Positions 32,801-45,022 of a DNA stretch of 64,000 bases are shown piece by piece. How positions within the stretch are numbered: the first letter of the stretch is position 1; each line of letters begins with the position of its first letter. The stretch lies in assembly GCA_963576785.1 (NCBI GenBank), contig OY756139.1, forward strand, positions 4,278,001-4,342,000, written 5' to 3'. This DNA is from Chlorophyllum brunneum. Its lineage: Eukaryota > Basidiomycota > Agaricomycetes > Agaricales > Agaricaceae. Position numbers and translations under genes: made by a program. The notes below the pieces were generated by a model. That model made no database searches, was not told where the DNA came from, and saw only the letters and a list, made by a program, of their open reading frames with translations.

Positions 32801-33880
32801 ACTTGACTGTTTCTCTACTAATGTAAATTTTATAGGATTCGACCGGGACAACCCTCACCTCTCAAAGACACTTTGGGACGATGTAACAACGAATGCGACA
32901 ACGGACACAAAATCCATCACGATCAGTACGGACGGCTCAGTCCACCCCAATCCCAATCCACTTGCCAGCCAGTTCACGGCAGCAGCCACCATTCGACATC
33001 TTGACGGCAGGAGCTCTATCATGAAGAGGCTCAGAGGAACCACGTCGATGGACACTGAACTAGTAGCACAGTACCTAGGCATCACCAAAGTACTCGCCAC
33101 CACCGAATATGACCAGGTTGAGCACATCCATGTGTTCACCAACTCCATCGTAGCTTCCCAGCTCCTACTCGACTGTTTGCCGCACTCCTGCCAATGACAG
33201 TCCATCATCACATCAAAGGTGCTCCTGGCTTGTTCAACAAATCAGGCCAACACTGCCTTTCCTTTTACCACACGCCATCGAAATGCAAGTACGGGATACA
33301 AAGAGCCACTCACGACTGGATTCAAACAGTCGCCTGGCCTAACTGGGGTCAAAACTACCGAGTACCAAACTCGATCGACTACCTATGCAAGAAGTCCACC
33401 GAACATGCCATTCACACATGGCAGGCCATGTTCGGGTTCAAAACCTACAGTGGTAGCTCCTTCCTCCACCTCCCGGTGCAAGCGAATGGAGCCTCCACCT
33501 TACCGTCGCACATCAAGTCCGGACCATGGATACGAGAATGCAGATACCAGCCCCAGCTCTTCGCAAGAGCTTGTCGCGCTATACTATGCCATGCCCCGAT
33601 TGGAGAGTATTGACTTAGATTCTTTCCTAATGAGGACCTTTCGTGCCACCACTGCAACAGTCAAATGGTGCAAACGCGGTCACACATCCTGTATCGTTGC
33701 AACAACTTCGATCATCACTTCGGCGTCGACACGATCAAGACATTCGTCAACTTCTTGTGTTGCAACCCCTCCGTGTTCAGCTTCCCCCCGGAACCTGATC
33801 GTCCCCGTATTCGTGCCAGTTCAATCCCACCGTTACATCGTCATCAAGTCCGAAGAAGGTTTGGGTCTGCGCCTGTGTAG
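29832..33880 (+). pseudogene. L2 ORF2: APE endonuclease, RT, RNase H, CCHC
   Basis: The ATG at 29832 overlaps the ORF1 stop (ATGA). Endonuclease: LLIQEPPWRF (~29965), VGGDINIRSEFW (~30375), SDHAPLLIRL (~30622). RT in a 650-codon open segment 30453-32405: SVIIPKPNKPDYS, FDVAQFFPSLNHDL, GQGSALSPILSAL, catalytic FVDDGTL (~31980). RNase H 32601-33197: STDGSVHPNPN and DTELVAQYLGI, but VFTNS where L1 has VFTDS. A one-base deletion near 33225 shifts the frame to the C-terminal CHHC...HILYRC knuckle (~33650-33710). The end is TAG 33878-33880. Stops at 30123, 32403 and 33195 are TGA. Inactive, but the best-preserved RT of the five LINE copies. Confidence 0.9.
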
Positions 33881-34316
33881 GGTCCTTTTCTTTTATCTTT
33901 CTTCTTTTGCTTTCCAGGTTATGGATTTCCAATTCATTTCTCTATCTCCCCTTTCCTCGCTTGTCTACTTTTTTATATAGTTTTCGTTCAACTTCCATTT
34001 CTCCCGTGGTGCCTGGGTAAATACCTGCCCACACACTATGTACCATTTGATGTTCCCCCTTGTGATTGCGAGTAGATAGTTTCTTTTCTATCAATCTCTC
34101 TCTCTCACTCTCTCTTTTTCCAATTCCCTCTCTCCTCTCTCTTTGCTGAACATTGTAGGTACCAAACATCTCTCTAGTGTACGCGCTAGATGTCGTCGAG
34201 TCTCGTGGGGTTAGTTTACTTGTAGTTTACTTTCCCTTCTCCGAACATTCTGTACGTTCTACCTTTGTATGTATGTACACGTGGACTGCATTCGAGCACC
34301 ACTATATAAATTGTTG

Positions 34317-34350
<34 letters not shown>
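33881..34350 (+). other. L2 3' UTR and poly(A) tail
   Basis: Non-coding, with a CT-rich stretch at 34095-34142, and a 31-base A run from 34320. Confidence 0.8.
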
Positions 34351-34352
<2 letters not shown>

Positions 34353-34365
34353 CACTCTTTAACAA
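34351..34365 (+). repeat. LINE target-site duplication, 3' copy (15 bp)
   Basis: GACACTCTTTAACAA follows the L2 poly(A). The reverse complement at 45023-45037 directly abuts the 5' end of L3, 10.7 kb away. Confidence 0.88.
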
Positions 34366-35104
34366 AATCAATGATAATGAACAGAGGATAATTGGAGTAC
34401 TAGCATAAATGAAAGGAGGGCTAGCAGGACCCTATGCCAATGCCAAGTTACAAACAATTCAAGACAAGAAAACACCAGCATTTGATGATTTTGCAAAGGA
34501 GATGGTAACCACCTTCTCCTTGGGGAACAGGAAAGCAATAGCAGAAGGGGAAATTGAGTTGTTCAAACAAGGAAAAAGGAACACTGCGGACTTCTTAATA
34601 GAATTCGAAGCATTAAAGACCCAAGCAGGAACAGACAATGCACATGCCATATTCCTCCTCAAATGACACACCAGAGCAGACATTATTCGAACCATTGTGG
34701 GCTATCCGGCAGCCTCAATCCCAGACACATACAGCAAATGGAGAAACATGATCCTTGCAGTAGGACAAGGATATGAAACAACAGACATCACCCGAGGAGA
34801 TGTCAAAACAAACACAGGAGTCACATATGGAGGTGGAGGACAGCCAATGGAGGTGGGAAGACAAAGGGCCAATACCAATCAGAATGGTAAACTGAGGTGT
34901 TTCAACTGCAACCTATACAGACATATTGCCAAATATTGCTGCAAGAAAACAAAGGTTGCATACACTAAGATAACATGCTATAATTGTGGCAAACAAGGCC
35001 ACATCTCGAAGAATTGTAAAGCACCAAAGAAAGTGCACATTAGAGAAGTCACTGAGGAGATAGAAGAAGAGGCAAAAGAGGATTTTGCTGAAGGCTCTGA
35101 GTAG
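34351..35104 (+). pseudogene. GypA-2 gag, C-terminal half
   Basis: Begins in the capsid core (TLFNKINDNEQR), then KGGLAGPYANAKLQ. Two CCHC knuckles follow, CFNCNLYRHIAKYC and CYNCGKQGHISKNC (~34890-35020), then an acidic tail ending with TAG at 35102-35104. Stops at about 34405 and 34663 replace Arg codons of GypA-1. Gly to Arg in the first knuckle. Confidence 0.85.
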
Positions 35105-35163
35105 GCACAAACTTGCAAGCCCAGAAACCTAGAGTCCCTGTTTTACTTCACAATAGATGATAT

Positions 35164-38100
35164 GTGATCCCACAGAAATGGAACTCAACATGCAAACTTC
35201 TCCTCAACTCAACAATTAGAACAAAGAAAGGACCCAAACAAATCACCACACTGGTAGATTTGGGATGTACCCACACATGCATAGCACAAAGAATAGTAGA
35301 AGAAGAACAAATCACAACCAAACCCCTAGAAACCCCAATACATATAATCAATGCCAATGGAACCAAAAACAAAAAAGGAGAAATAACAGACATGGCACAA
35401 CTAATATTAAGCAATGGCAGACACACAGAAGAAATTGAAGTGATGGTAACACAACTGGAGAACACAGATCTATATCTCGGACATGACTGGCTAGTTAAGC
35501 ACAACCCGGAAATTGACTGGAAAAACAACATAATACGCTTCAATAGATGCCCAAAGGATTGCACCACACACCACAATGACATACGGTTCAACAAAAGGAT
35601 ACATATGGTAAAGGAACACATGGAGAAAAAGAAAACCAATCAAACAAACCTGGAAGACCTACTGACTTACCTACAGCAATATATGCACCTATTCAACAAG
35701 AAGAACTTTGACAAACTGCCAGAACACACGATATGGGACCATGAAATAAACCTGACAGAAGACGCACCCCCAGTACTACAGTCCAAGGTCTATCCAATGA
35801 CATTAACGGAGAAACAAGAACTGCAGAAATTCCTCGATGAAAATATTGCCTCAGGATGAATTTGACCATCACAATCCCCCTACGCCACCCCATGCTTCTT
35901 CATACCCAAAAAATATGGAACCAAACGACTGGTACAAGATTACAAGAAGCTAAATGAACACACAATCAAAGATAAAACACCACTTCCACTCATAAGTGAA
36001 GTTATTGACAGACTCAAGGATGTGAAAGTCTTTAACAAACTTGACATCATCTGGGGATACAACAACATGAGGATAAGAGAAGGCAATGAATGGAAAGCAG
36101 CATTCATAACAAACAATGGACTATTTGAACCAACAGTCATGTTCTTTGGAATGAGTAACTCGCCAGCAACATTCCAAAGGATGATGAACACTGTCTTTCG
36201 AGAAATGGTACATGAAGGGGCAGTTGTCAACTATATGGATGACTTTGTCATCCCCAGAACCACACAACAGGAACTTGAGGACAGGACAAAATGATTCTCG
36301 ACATTGCAGCAAAACACCAACTATACTTCAAAAGATCAAAATGTGTATTTGACACAAAAGAGATACCTATATTAGGATTTGTGGTAGGACAAGATAGCAT
36401 TAAAATGGAGGAGGAGAAGGTGAAAGCAGTGAAAGAATGGCCAACACCCAAATCCCTAAAAGACATTGAGAAATTCATAGGATTCGCAAACTTCTACCAA
36501 CAATTCATTCATGACTTTAGCAACATAGCAGCCCTGCTACATGAGCTGAAGAAAAAGGACACACAATGGGAATGGATGGAATGACAACAGCAAGCCTTCG
36601 AAAGAATCAAAGAAAAGGTCACAAGTGAACCGGTACTAGCAATGCCACAAGACAAGGGGCAATACAGAGTAGAAGTGGACACATCAGGATATGGAGTAGG
36701 AGCAGTACTATTGCAAAAACAGAAAGAACACTGGCACCCAATCACATTCCACTCAAGAACAATGACACCTGCAGAATGAAACTATCAAATCTATGACAAA
36801 GAATTACTCGCCATTCAAGAAGCAATCAAGACCTGAAGACAATACTTACTTGATACAGATAAACCATTCGAAATATGGACCGATCACAAGAACCTGGAAT
36901 ATTTCCGAAAACCACAGCAACTCACAGGATAACAAGCAAGGTGGCAGATGGAGCTACAGGAATACCACTACATGCTGAAACACATACCCGGAAAAACCAA
37001 CATGAAAGCTGACATCCTATCGAGATTCACAAAAACCAACACCACCCGAGACAACACTGACATCATTTTACTACCTGACCACCTATTTGATAACAACACA
37101 ATTACCATAATCAGACAAATCTGGGAGAAATGACCAGAGGAGACATGGGAAATAGATGGAGTACCAATGTTTGAAGGAAGAATATATGTCACACCCAACA
37201 ACCAAATATGACAAGAAAGACTTCAACAAAACCACGACAAAACAGATGTAGGACACCCAGGACAGCATCAAATGATTGAACTCCTCAAATGGAGTTATTG
37301 GTGGCCTCAGATGTGTAATGACGTCAAACAATACATCAAAGGGTATGAAACATGCCAACAAAACAAAATACTCCAAATAAGACTGACAACACATCTCCAT
37401 CCAATACTGACACCAGTGGAACCTTGGGAGGAAATATCAATTGACATGATAGGACCACTACCAGAATCAGAAGGATATGACGCAATACTTGTCATAGTCG
37501 ATCAGTTCAGCAAAATGATCAGATTGTGCACAGTCAACACCACCTTAACATCTGAGGAGCTAGGAGATATCTATTGAGACAACATATGGAGAACACATGG
37601 AATACCCTACAGAATTATCAGCGACAGAGGACCACAATTTGCATCAAAATTCATGGCAGAACTATGCCGAGTGACAGGAACCCAGCAAAACTTATCCACG
37701 GCATACCACCCACAAACTGACAGTCAAACAGAGCACATCAACCAAGAGGTTGAAACATACCTCAGAAGTGTAATAAACCATGCACAGAACAACTGGAAAA
37801 AATGGTTAGCCACAGTGGAATTCCAATACAACAACAAAATCCACACAGCCACCAGATATTCACCATTCAAAGTAGTTTATGGACGACACCCTTGGAAAGG
37901 AGATATAACAAGCAGCATCAAGGCTCCTGCAATCACGGAATGAATACAGGAGTTACAAAACATGCAACAGGAGGCAATAAAGATGTTACAACACAGTCAG
38001 ATGCAAATGGAGAAATGCAACAGCACCAAACCAGAACATGAATATACTCCAGAAGAACAAGTCTGGCTCGAAGCAAGCAACATTAGAATAACAAGACCAA

Positions 38101-38488
38101 CTAAGAAGCTGGATCATAAATGATATGGACCATTCAGGATAAAAACAAAAATAGGCAAAACAAGTTACCAACTGGAATTACCTGAAACATGGGCAATACA
38201 TGATGTATTCAACAGCAGACTTCTCTCCCCCTATCAAAAACCCAAGTTCAACAGCCAGCGCACCCCACCACCACCGATGCCCAAGTAGAAGAGATCCGAG
38301 GACACCGCACAAGGGGACGACAAAATCAATTCCTAGTACACTGGAAAGGTTATACCTCCGAAGAAGACACATGGGAGGACGAGTCAGAATTGGAAAATGC
38401 TAAGAAGGCAGTTCAAGAATTTTTAGACAAGATTTTGAGGATGAAACCTATAAAAAGGGGGGTTAACCAGATATGCGAGATGAGGTAG
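35164..38488 (+). pseudogene. GypA-2 pol: protease to integrase and broken chromodomain
   Basis: Protease TLVDLGCTHTCIA (DSG now DLG, ~35250). RT with the PCFFIPKKYGTKRLVQDYKK block (~35890) and intact VNYMDDFVIP (~36226-36255). A one-base frame change near 36285. RNase H VEVDTSGYGVGAVL (~36675) and WTDHKNLEYF. A stop (TAA, ~36930) at the site where GypA-1 and -4 have TGA. Integrase zinc region DKTDVGHPGQHQ to ETCQQNK (~37240-37365), then DMIGPLPES, ISDRGPQFASKF and QTDSQTEHINQE. The chromodomain has lost ~40 bp (near 38285) and keeps TSEEDTWEDE. About a dozen stops, mostly TGA for Arg or Trp. Confidence 0.88.
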
Positions 38489-38805
38489 ACCATCTCCTTA
38501 TACAACTACCCGACATAGATCTGCTACCCAAACCAATGATATTTAACCTGCCACCATCTTACCTCACACTTAACGATGATGGACAGTTTGAAGAAAACTG
38601 CTGGGAAGAAATAGTACACAACCTCATTGCAGCCAAGACAAACAATACTGCTACATTCCAGGAACACACTATGGCCCTCTTCCAAGGAGGACAGGACTAT
38701 GACCCCTTCTGGATCAGATGTCGATGCAAATCAGGAGTCCCAATGATTGGTCCTACCAAATGTCAACTCATCAATGCCTTATACAAAGAACAAGATGACA
38801 AGTAA
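38473..38805 (+). pseudogene. GypA-2 ORF3, C-terminal remnant (110 aa)
   Basis: Aligns with the last ~110 residues of the GypA-1 and GypA-4 ORF3: the CWEEIVHNLIAAKTNNTATF and DPFWIRCR stretches correspond to YWKGIVHKLLSNHTNNNTTY and PLWIGLR. The first ~165 residues are missing through a deletion that also removed the end of pol. The remaining frame is open, and its divergence from the other copies suggests past selection on this part. Confidence 0.7.
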
Positions 38806-38848
38806 ACCACGATATTTCATGGGGTCATGAACATAAAAAGGGAGGTAT

Positions 38849-39151
38849 TGTTACAAACTATAGATAAACAGTACATTCCTATCATATGCCCATCACATTC
38901 ATCATTCCTAGGTATCTGTTTCACCCCTTGTTTCATCCCTTAAAGCTATACTCCTCTTGACTCATTCTATTCGTCCTTATGACTCCCTTACTCCGTTCCC
39001 TTATTATTAGCACTTACTACTAGTATATAAAGTGTAGTAATACTTGATGTATTCCTTACACTTTACCAATTGTATCATCCCTTACTCTTTCTCTACTTCC
39101 TTGTCTTTATCCAAAGACTTGCTACCTGAGTTGTAGACTAAGGTCGTAACA
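38849..39151 (+). repeat. GypA-2 3' LTR (303 bp)
   Basis: TGTTACAAAC to GGTCGTAACA, preceded by the purine tract AAAAAGGGAGGTA. The flank CTACC at 39152 is already GypA-3 gag. Confidence 0.92.
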
Positions 39152-39775
39152 CTACCATCTCCTTTGCAAATTCATAAAATGCCGGTGTTTTCTTGTCTTG
39201 AATTGTCTGTAACTTGGCATTGGCATAAGGACCTGCTAGTCCTCCTTTCATTCATGCTAATACTCCAATTATCTTTTGTTCATTGTCATCAATCTTGTTG
39301 AAGAGTGTCCATAAGGACATTGCTCTCCACCAATCATTGAATTTGGTTCCATCTCTATTGAAGTATCCTGGTTCCGGGGCTAGGTTCTTTGGGAAATTGA
39401 TTTTATCAGCCATTTCTGATTCAGTTTCTGGTTCACTGTGTTTGTTCTCGTGGGTCTCGGCAATTTCTGTATTGGATGGGGCTTTGGTGACTTCTATGTT
39501 GGATGTGGTCTTGGCAACATCTGTGTTGAATGAGGTTTCAAAAAGGGCTGTGTCTTCAGCAACTTCTATGTCAAGTGTGGTCTCAACAATGTCTGTGTTG
39601 AATGAGGTTTCGAAAAGGGCTGTGTCTTTGTCTATGCTGTGGTTGGATTTCTGCCGCTTAAGGCCTTCAGGGATTTCTGGTTCTGGTCATTGTTTGGATC
39701 TGGTGATCCCTGGATGTCTGTCAGTCTTGGAGCTCTTGTTCTTCTCGGTGTTCTCGATGAGCTACTGCTGCTCAT
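39152..39775 (-). pseudogene. GypA-3 gag, N-terminal half
   Basis: Starts with the family ATG (SSSSSSRTPRRTRAPR) and continues through degraded acidic repeats to the capsid core. It is cut after KTPAFYEFAKEM by the GypA-2 3' LTR. Indels in the repeat zone and several stops. Confidence 0.8.
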
Positions 39776-39868
39776 ATACTGTTGTCCTGGTCAAAGGCTA
39801 TTATTCCAAGCCTAGCTACAAATAGTGGCACCTCTCTTGTAAGGTGAGTCAAATGACACTTTACCAAA

Positions 39869-40172
39869 TGTTACAACCTGAGTCTACAACTCAGGTAGCA
39901 AGTCTTTGGATAAAGACAAGAAGGTAGAGAAAAGAGGAAGGGATAATACAATTGGTAAAGTATAAGGAATACATCAAGTATTACTACACTTTATATACTA
40001 GTGGTGAGCTCTAAGAATAAAGGAACAGAGTAAAGGAGTCATAGAGGATGAGTAGAACAAGTCAGTAAAAGTACAGCCTTAAGAAGTGAAACAGGGGTGA
40101 GACAGATACATAGGGCCAACAAGTACAATGGGTGCGTGATAGAAATGGACTATCTATCTATAGTTCATAACA
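39869..40172 (-). repeat. GypA-3 5' LTR (304 bp)
   Basis: TGTTACAACC to GTTCATAACA. The primer site complement ACACTTTACCAA lies just left (39856-39867). The LTR anchor here reads GGTAAAGTAT, one mismatch. Confidence 0.9.
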
Positions 40173-40532
40173 TTGTTGATGAATGTGTGGCACACTTGTT
40201 TTGTGAAGGATTCCTTTCTCAGCAAAGTAGTCCTTGAGTTCCTGAGACATATATTCTCCTCCATTATCAGAGCACACCCACTTGATGTGTTTGCCTGTTT
40301 GGTTTGTCACCAATTCAGCATATGCCTTGAAGGCATATGTAGTGTCTGATTTATTGTGCAAAAAGGAAATGTGCACAGAGGAAGAGTAGTCATCAAGGAA
40401 CATCATAACCCATTTGAACTTGTGATAAGAAACAATGGAGAGTTCCTGAAGATCCAAATGGATCAATTCAAGGATCTTGGATGTGCAAGATATGTTCTCA
40501 TGGTAGGCCTTGTTCAGCAGCTTTCCAAGCAT
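40173..40532 (-). pseudogene. Copia-2 integrase core
   Basis: Motifs IHLDLQELSIVSYHKFKW, MMFLDDYSS and CSDNGGEYMSQEL, then HIHQQ, where the GypA-3 LTR interrupts. Asp, Asp and Glu of the catalytic triad are present. The N-terminal zinc segment near 40560-40640 is frame-broken. Confidence 0.85.
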
Positions 40533-40688
40533 GCAACCAGGGAAAACCTTCTATTCCTTCAGTGGAAGTACCAGGACAGATTCCATGTGTTTTAGCACAT
40601 AACCCAGAGCCTGATCAGATGGGTGTGCAAATATTCGATGCCAGATATCATAGGATGTGGTATTTTTGTTAATCAATGCCAAGGAGAA

Positions 40689-41186
40689 TCAAAGATCTCC
40701 ATCATGCAAGATGCATATGTCCACAAAGTGAACTTGGTTTGAAGAAGCACTCTGGTGACATTGTCCACTCAGGAATGGCTTACCACAAACATCATGAATA
40801 ATGGTCTTTCCATTGGACATTTCTGCAATCAGACCAGTTTTATCCATGATGGATCCAGTTGAGAGAAGTCTCATATCTAACTTCAGTATGTGATATACTG
40901 GGTGAAGGTACAGGGTCTGCTGCTGAACTTCACCAGACTCAAGTTTTACTTCTGTCTCTAGATAGACAGTGCTATAAGATCTGATAGAAAGTGTGGATCC
41001 ATTTGTGATTGACGCTGATCCAAAAGAACCTTCAACAATATCAACAAAATCCCTCTTGTTTGGAGTAATGTTGAGGAAAGCACTGGAGTCCAAAAGCCAT
41101 TCATTGCTCATTTTATGAGGTTGCCTATTCATTGCACATCCACATGTGCTATTGTAGCTATGTGTTATTTCACATGTATTCTTCAC
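40689..41186 (-). pseudogene. Copia-2 protease and GAG-pre-integrase start
   Basis: WLLDSSAFLNITPNKRDF (~41045-41100) corresponds to the copia WLLDSGA(S/T)xH(I/M)T protease motif with the active-site Gly changed to Ser. It is followed by a typical beta-rich region up to the LHPVYHILKLDMRLLSTGSI segment. 165 codons are open. Confidence 0.8.
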
Positions 41187-41312
41187 TCTTGAAAACAGAG
41201 GAGAAATTTTTATTTCTGAAGCTTTACATAATCATGCATAATTGTGTACATAGGTAGTCCAGCTATTTATCCAAGAATCTACATTGGCTGAGGTTGCACT
41301 CCATGCACCCAG

Positions 41313-42218
41313 TCAAGAGTCTCCTTGGACATCAGCAATGTATATGATACTCCTGTGGTGATCTTCAGATTTGTGTGAAGAGCTAGCAAGATTTGGCTTA
41401 CCTGCCATTGCTTTATCTGAGTAGTTCTCATCCTCAGATCCCATCAACACTGCATTCTCATCCATCTTGATGGCAGTTGGAGCTGGAATGCTCACAACCA
41501 GTTTGGCCGCCAGAGTGGCACCAAATAATTCATCAACCTCTATAATGGAGGCAGCCATCAGAGGAGAGGCCAGTTGGGAGAGGGAAGTGTTTCCCATATA
41601 TTTCTCATAAAGATCCAAGGCTTTTGCCTTGGCAGCCACGTATGGAGATGGGCAGTGCTGGGGATCTTGAGACTTTTTCTCAGCAGGATTTGTCATCTGC
41701 AAGAGGAGGGAAGAAGGGAGAGGAGCAGAGGACTACACCTCGGTAATGAGGCTGCAGGTACTCTTCTTTGGTTCAGTCATCATCTTGGCAAAGCCAAAGT
41801 TGACAGAATCCATCATATAGGCCAGTTGCCCAGCATCATTCCTAGAGGGAGCTGGTTGCCCAGCATCAACCTTATTTACTTGGCCTTTGCTGCTGCTGTG
41901 CTTGCCATGTTGTCATTTCTTCTTCTTTTCCTCACCCTGAGGCTGCTGCTGCTGCCCCTAATAATGTGAGGGTGCACCTTGGGGTTTTATGCCAGAGAAC
42001 TTGTTAATTTTCTGGTTTATTTTGATAGTGGACCAATGGTTCATGATAGTGTTTTGTACTTTGTTAAACATAACATTTTGGATGGTTGTATTGACTGTGA
42101 GGAAAGGAATAGTGATATTCCACTGGTTTGGGATACCAGCAAGAAGGGTCATCACTTGGATTACCTCCGGAACATCACAGTCACCAGTTGAATTCAGCTG
42201 TTGGTACAGTAACTCCAA
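41313..42218 (-). pseudogene. Copia-2 gag
   Basis: The ELLYQQLN...EVIQVMTLLAGIP segment (42100-42218) is the UBN2-type capsid pattern. A Gln-rich stretch and a charged region follow. No intact CCHC seen; CGC at ~41150 may be its remnant. Several stops. Confidence 0.65.
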
Positions 42219-42259
42219 TCAGGTGATAGGACCGGATGGATCCTAGTCAGGAGGGATTG

Positions 42260-45022
42260 TTTTTTTTTTTTTTTTTTTTTTCCTTCAACAATTTATATAG
42301 CGGTGCTCGAATGCAGTCTGCGTGTACATACATACAAAGGTAGAACGTACAGAATGTTCGGAGAAGGGAAAGTAAACTACAAGTAAACTAACCCCACGAG
42401 ACTCGACGACATCTAGCGCGTACACTAGAGAGATGTTTGGTACCTACAATGTTCAGCAAAGAGAGAGGAGAGAGGGAATTGGAAAAAGAGAGAGTGAGAG
42501 AGAGAGATTGATAGAAAAGAAACTATCTACTCGCAATCACAAGGGGGAACATCAAATGGTACATAGTGTGTGGGCAGGTATTTACCCAGGCACCACGGGA
42601 GAAATGGAAGTTGAACGAAAACTATATAAAAAAGTAGACAAGCGAGGAAAGGGGAGATAGAGAAATGAATTGGAAATCCATAACCTGGAAAGCAAAAGAA
42701 GAAAGATAAAAGAAAAGGACCCTACACAGGCGCAGACCCAAACCTTCTTCGGACTTGATGACGATGTAACGGTGGGATTGAACTGGCACGAATACGAGGA
42801 CGATCAGGTTCCGGGGGGAAGCTGAACACGGAGGGGTTGCAACACAAGAAGTTGACGAATGTCTTGATCGTGTCGACGCCGAAGTGATGATCGAAGTTGT
42901 TGCAACGATACAGGATGTGTGACCGCGTTTGCACCATTTGACTGTTGCAGTGGTGGCACGAAAGGTCCTCATTAGGAAAGAATCTAAGTCAATACTCTCC
43001 AATCGGGGCATGGCATAGTATAGCGCGACAAGCTCTTGCGAAGAGCTGGGGCTGGTATCTGCATTCTCGTATCCATGGTCCGGACTTGATGTGCGACGGT
43101 AAGGTGGAGGCTCCATTCGCTTGCACCGGGAGGTGGAGGAAGGAGCTACCACTGTAGGTTTTGAACCCGAACATGGCCTGCCATGTGTGAATGGCATGTT
43201 CGGTGGACTTCTTGCATAGGTAGTCGATCGAGTTTGGTACTCGGTAGTTTTGACCCCAGTTAGGCCAGGCGACTGTTTGAATCCAGTCGTGAGTGGCTCT
43301 TTGTATCCCGTACTTGCATTTCGATGGCGTGTGGTAAAAGGAAAGGCAGTGTTGGCCTGATTTGTTGAACAAGCCAGGAGCACCTTTGATGTGATGATGG
43401 ACTGTCATTGGCAGGAGTGCGGCAAACAGTCGAGTAGGAGCTGGGAAGCTACGATGGAGTTGGTGAACACATGGATGTGCTCAACCTGGTCATATTCGGT
43501 GGTGGCGAGTACTTTGGTGATGCCTAGGTACTGTGCTACTAGTTCAGTGTCCATCGACGTGGTTCCTCTGAGCCTCTTCATGATAGAGCTCCTGCCGTCA
43601 AGATGTCGAATGGTGGCTGCTGCCGTGAACTGGCTGGCAAGTGGATTGGGATTGGGGTGGACTGAGCCGTCCGTACTGATCGTGATGGATTTTGTGTCCG
43701 TTGTCGCATTCGTTGTTACATCGTCCCAAAGTGTCTTTGAGAGGTGAGGGTTGTCCCGGTCGAATCCTATAAAATTTACATTAGTAGAGAAACAGTCAAG
43801 TAACCTACGTCTGGGCCAGAGAGATTTAGAAACGGAATTGAAATGTTCTATATACCGAGTCTCGGGGTTGGGGCACGAAAAGTCCATCACAGCTCCTAAT
43901 GTCTTCTTCTTCTGAACCTCTGTGAAGTTCTTGATGTGAAGTCGGTGGGGGGAAGAGTGGAATTCCTTCGTCAGTCTTGCCAATGCGTGTTCATTGTCCA
44001 ATGTATAAAGCCTCGATGATTGTCATTCGGCCAACTTTCAGAGATGAAGTTTGATGGGCATGAGCCCTGCGAGGGACTCAACACCGCCAGTGGGAGAAGT
44101 CCGGAAGGCCCCGGTGATCCAGAGTGCTGCCCTTCGTTGCATTTTGTTGAGGATTTCACAAGTCCCCTTGGTGCGGGATCGATCGTGAAACCATAGTCAG
44201 AATCCATATGTCGCAACTGGCACGACACATGAACGGTAGAGTAACCTCTTGTTGGTGGGAGACAGTCCTCTAACGGAGTTTCCCAGCATTTTCATTGCCT
44301 TGATTGTGGATATCGCCTTGGCGGAGTAGAATCGAACGTGTTCCTTGAAGGTTAACGTCTGGTCAAAGTAAAAGCCGAGGTACTGCCAGTGGGTCTTCGG
44401 TTTGAGTAGGTTGCGACCGGTGAACGGCGGGGATCCCAAATCGATGGAGGGATTCGAGTCTTGTCTCACACGCATGAAGTGAAAGACCTCCAACTTGCTG
44501 TGTTCAATTTCCAGTCCGAATTCGTTCATGAGCCGCTCCATTTCACGGTACATATGTTGAAGGATTTCGACGTTCTTCTCAAGGGACAGGGATTGAGCCA
44601 CTAGAGTGCCATCGTCGACAAACGAGAGGACATCAAAGTCCCACTTGTCATGGTGTTCCTCCATACAAATGTCGAAGACATGTAAGAGGGGGGCAAGGAA
44701 TAGAGCAGAGAGAATAGGGCTAAGGGCCGAACCCTGGCCTACTCCTACCACTGCATCGAATTCCGGGGAAGTCTCATTGTTCCACCGGTAGGTGGTGCGG
44801 TGTTCTTTGAGGTAGTTATTGAAGAACGCGGCGACCTGAGGGGGGAATCCTTGCCATCATAGAATTTCGACAAGGAGATCGTGGTTGAGGGAGGGGAAGA
44901 ATTGGGCTACATCGAATGCAAGCACCGACATTTTCTTCTTCTTCGTCCAAGCTCCCCGGATGATGTGTGTCAGGAAAAGACCCACGTCTTCAGTAGACCT
45001 TTGACAGATCACTCCCAATTGG
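42260..45022 (-). mobile_element. L3: 5'-truncated LINE, inverted partner of L2
   Basis: Poly(A) is the T run at 42260-42281. Its 2.76 kb matches L2 31580-34319, mostly identical. The 5' junction carries the 15-bp duplication whose mate lies after L2. The 3' junction is Copia-2, which should flank L2. Confidence 0.9.
42722..45022 (-). pseudogene. L3 ORF2, C-terminal half: RT, RNase H, CCHC
   Basis: Begins within RT at QLGVI, fused to GypA-2 gag (NWWRAMSLWTLFNN) in one frame by chance. FVDDGTL is at about 44610-44640 and RNase H at 43405-44001. It has the same frame change, same TGA stops and same D-to-N in VFTNS as L2. Almost every defect is shared with L2, so the two became identical after those defects arose. 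Confidence 0.88.

Larger units (their letters stand above)
27967..34350 (+). mobile_element. L2: near full-length Tad1-type LINE
   Basis: ORF1 (27970-29835), ORF2 (29832-33880), 3' UTR (33881-34319) and poly(A) (34320-34350). Slightly 5'-truncated against L1. From about 31590 its 3' half is nearly identical to L3 in inverted orientation. The base sequence after its poly(A) is the target duplication of the L3 insertion, not its own, showing that the 3' ends of L2 and L3 were exchanged. Confidence 0.9.
34351..39151 (+). mobile_element. GypA-2: 3' part of gypsy element (5' part at 45023-45695)
   Basis: Gag C-terminal half, pol, shortened ORF3, purine tract and 3' LTR. Gag is interrupted exactly at the LINE duplication GACACTCTTTAACAA. 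Its N-terminal half with 5' LTR is at 45023-45695 in the other orientation, so the inversion separated the two. It is markedly CpG-poor and richer in stops than GypA-1 or -4, suggesting greater age or stronger methylation. Confidence 0.88.
39152..40172 (-). mobile_element. GypA-3: 5' LTR and partial gag
   Basis: LTR 39869-40172 and gag to 39152, where GypA-2 is inserted. It sits in the Copia-2 integrase. The remainder is not in the window. Confidence 0.8.
40173..42259 (-). mobile_element. Copia-2 gag to integrase (inverted segment)
   Basis: Gag, protease, pre-integrase and integrase of a copia family distinct from Copia-1, ending where GypA-3 is inserted. Its right end meets the L3 poly(A). 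The missing 5' LTR, leader and gag start are at 27274-27966. Confidence 0.8.

Noticed and set aside
33942..34169. 75-aa frame identical at 33942-34169 and 42433-42660
   Set aside because: It is antisense to the LINE 3' end and identical only because L2 and L3 are near-identical.
42260..42281. T runs at 5867, 42260, 46886 and 61543 as terminators
   Set aside because: Each is followed by the conserved LINE 3' end in reverse complement. They are poly(A) tails.
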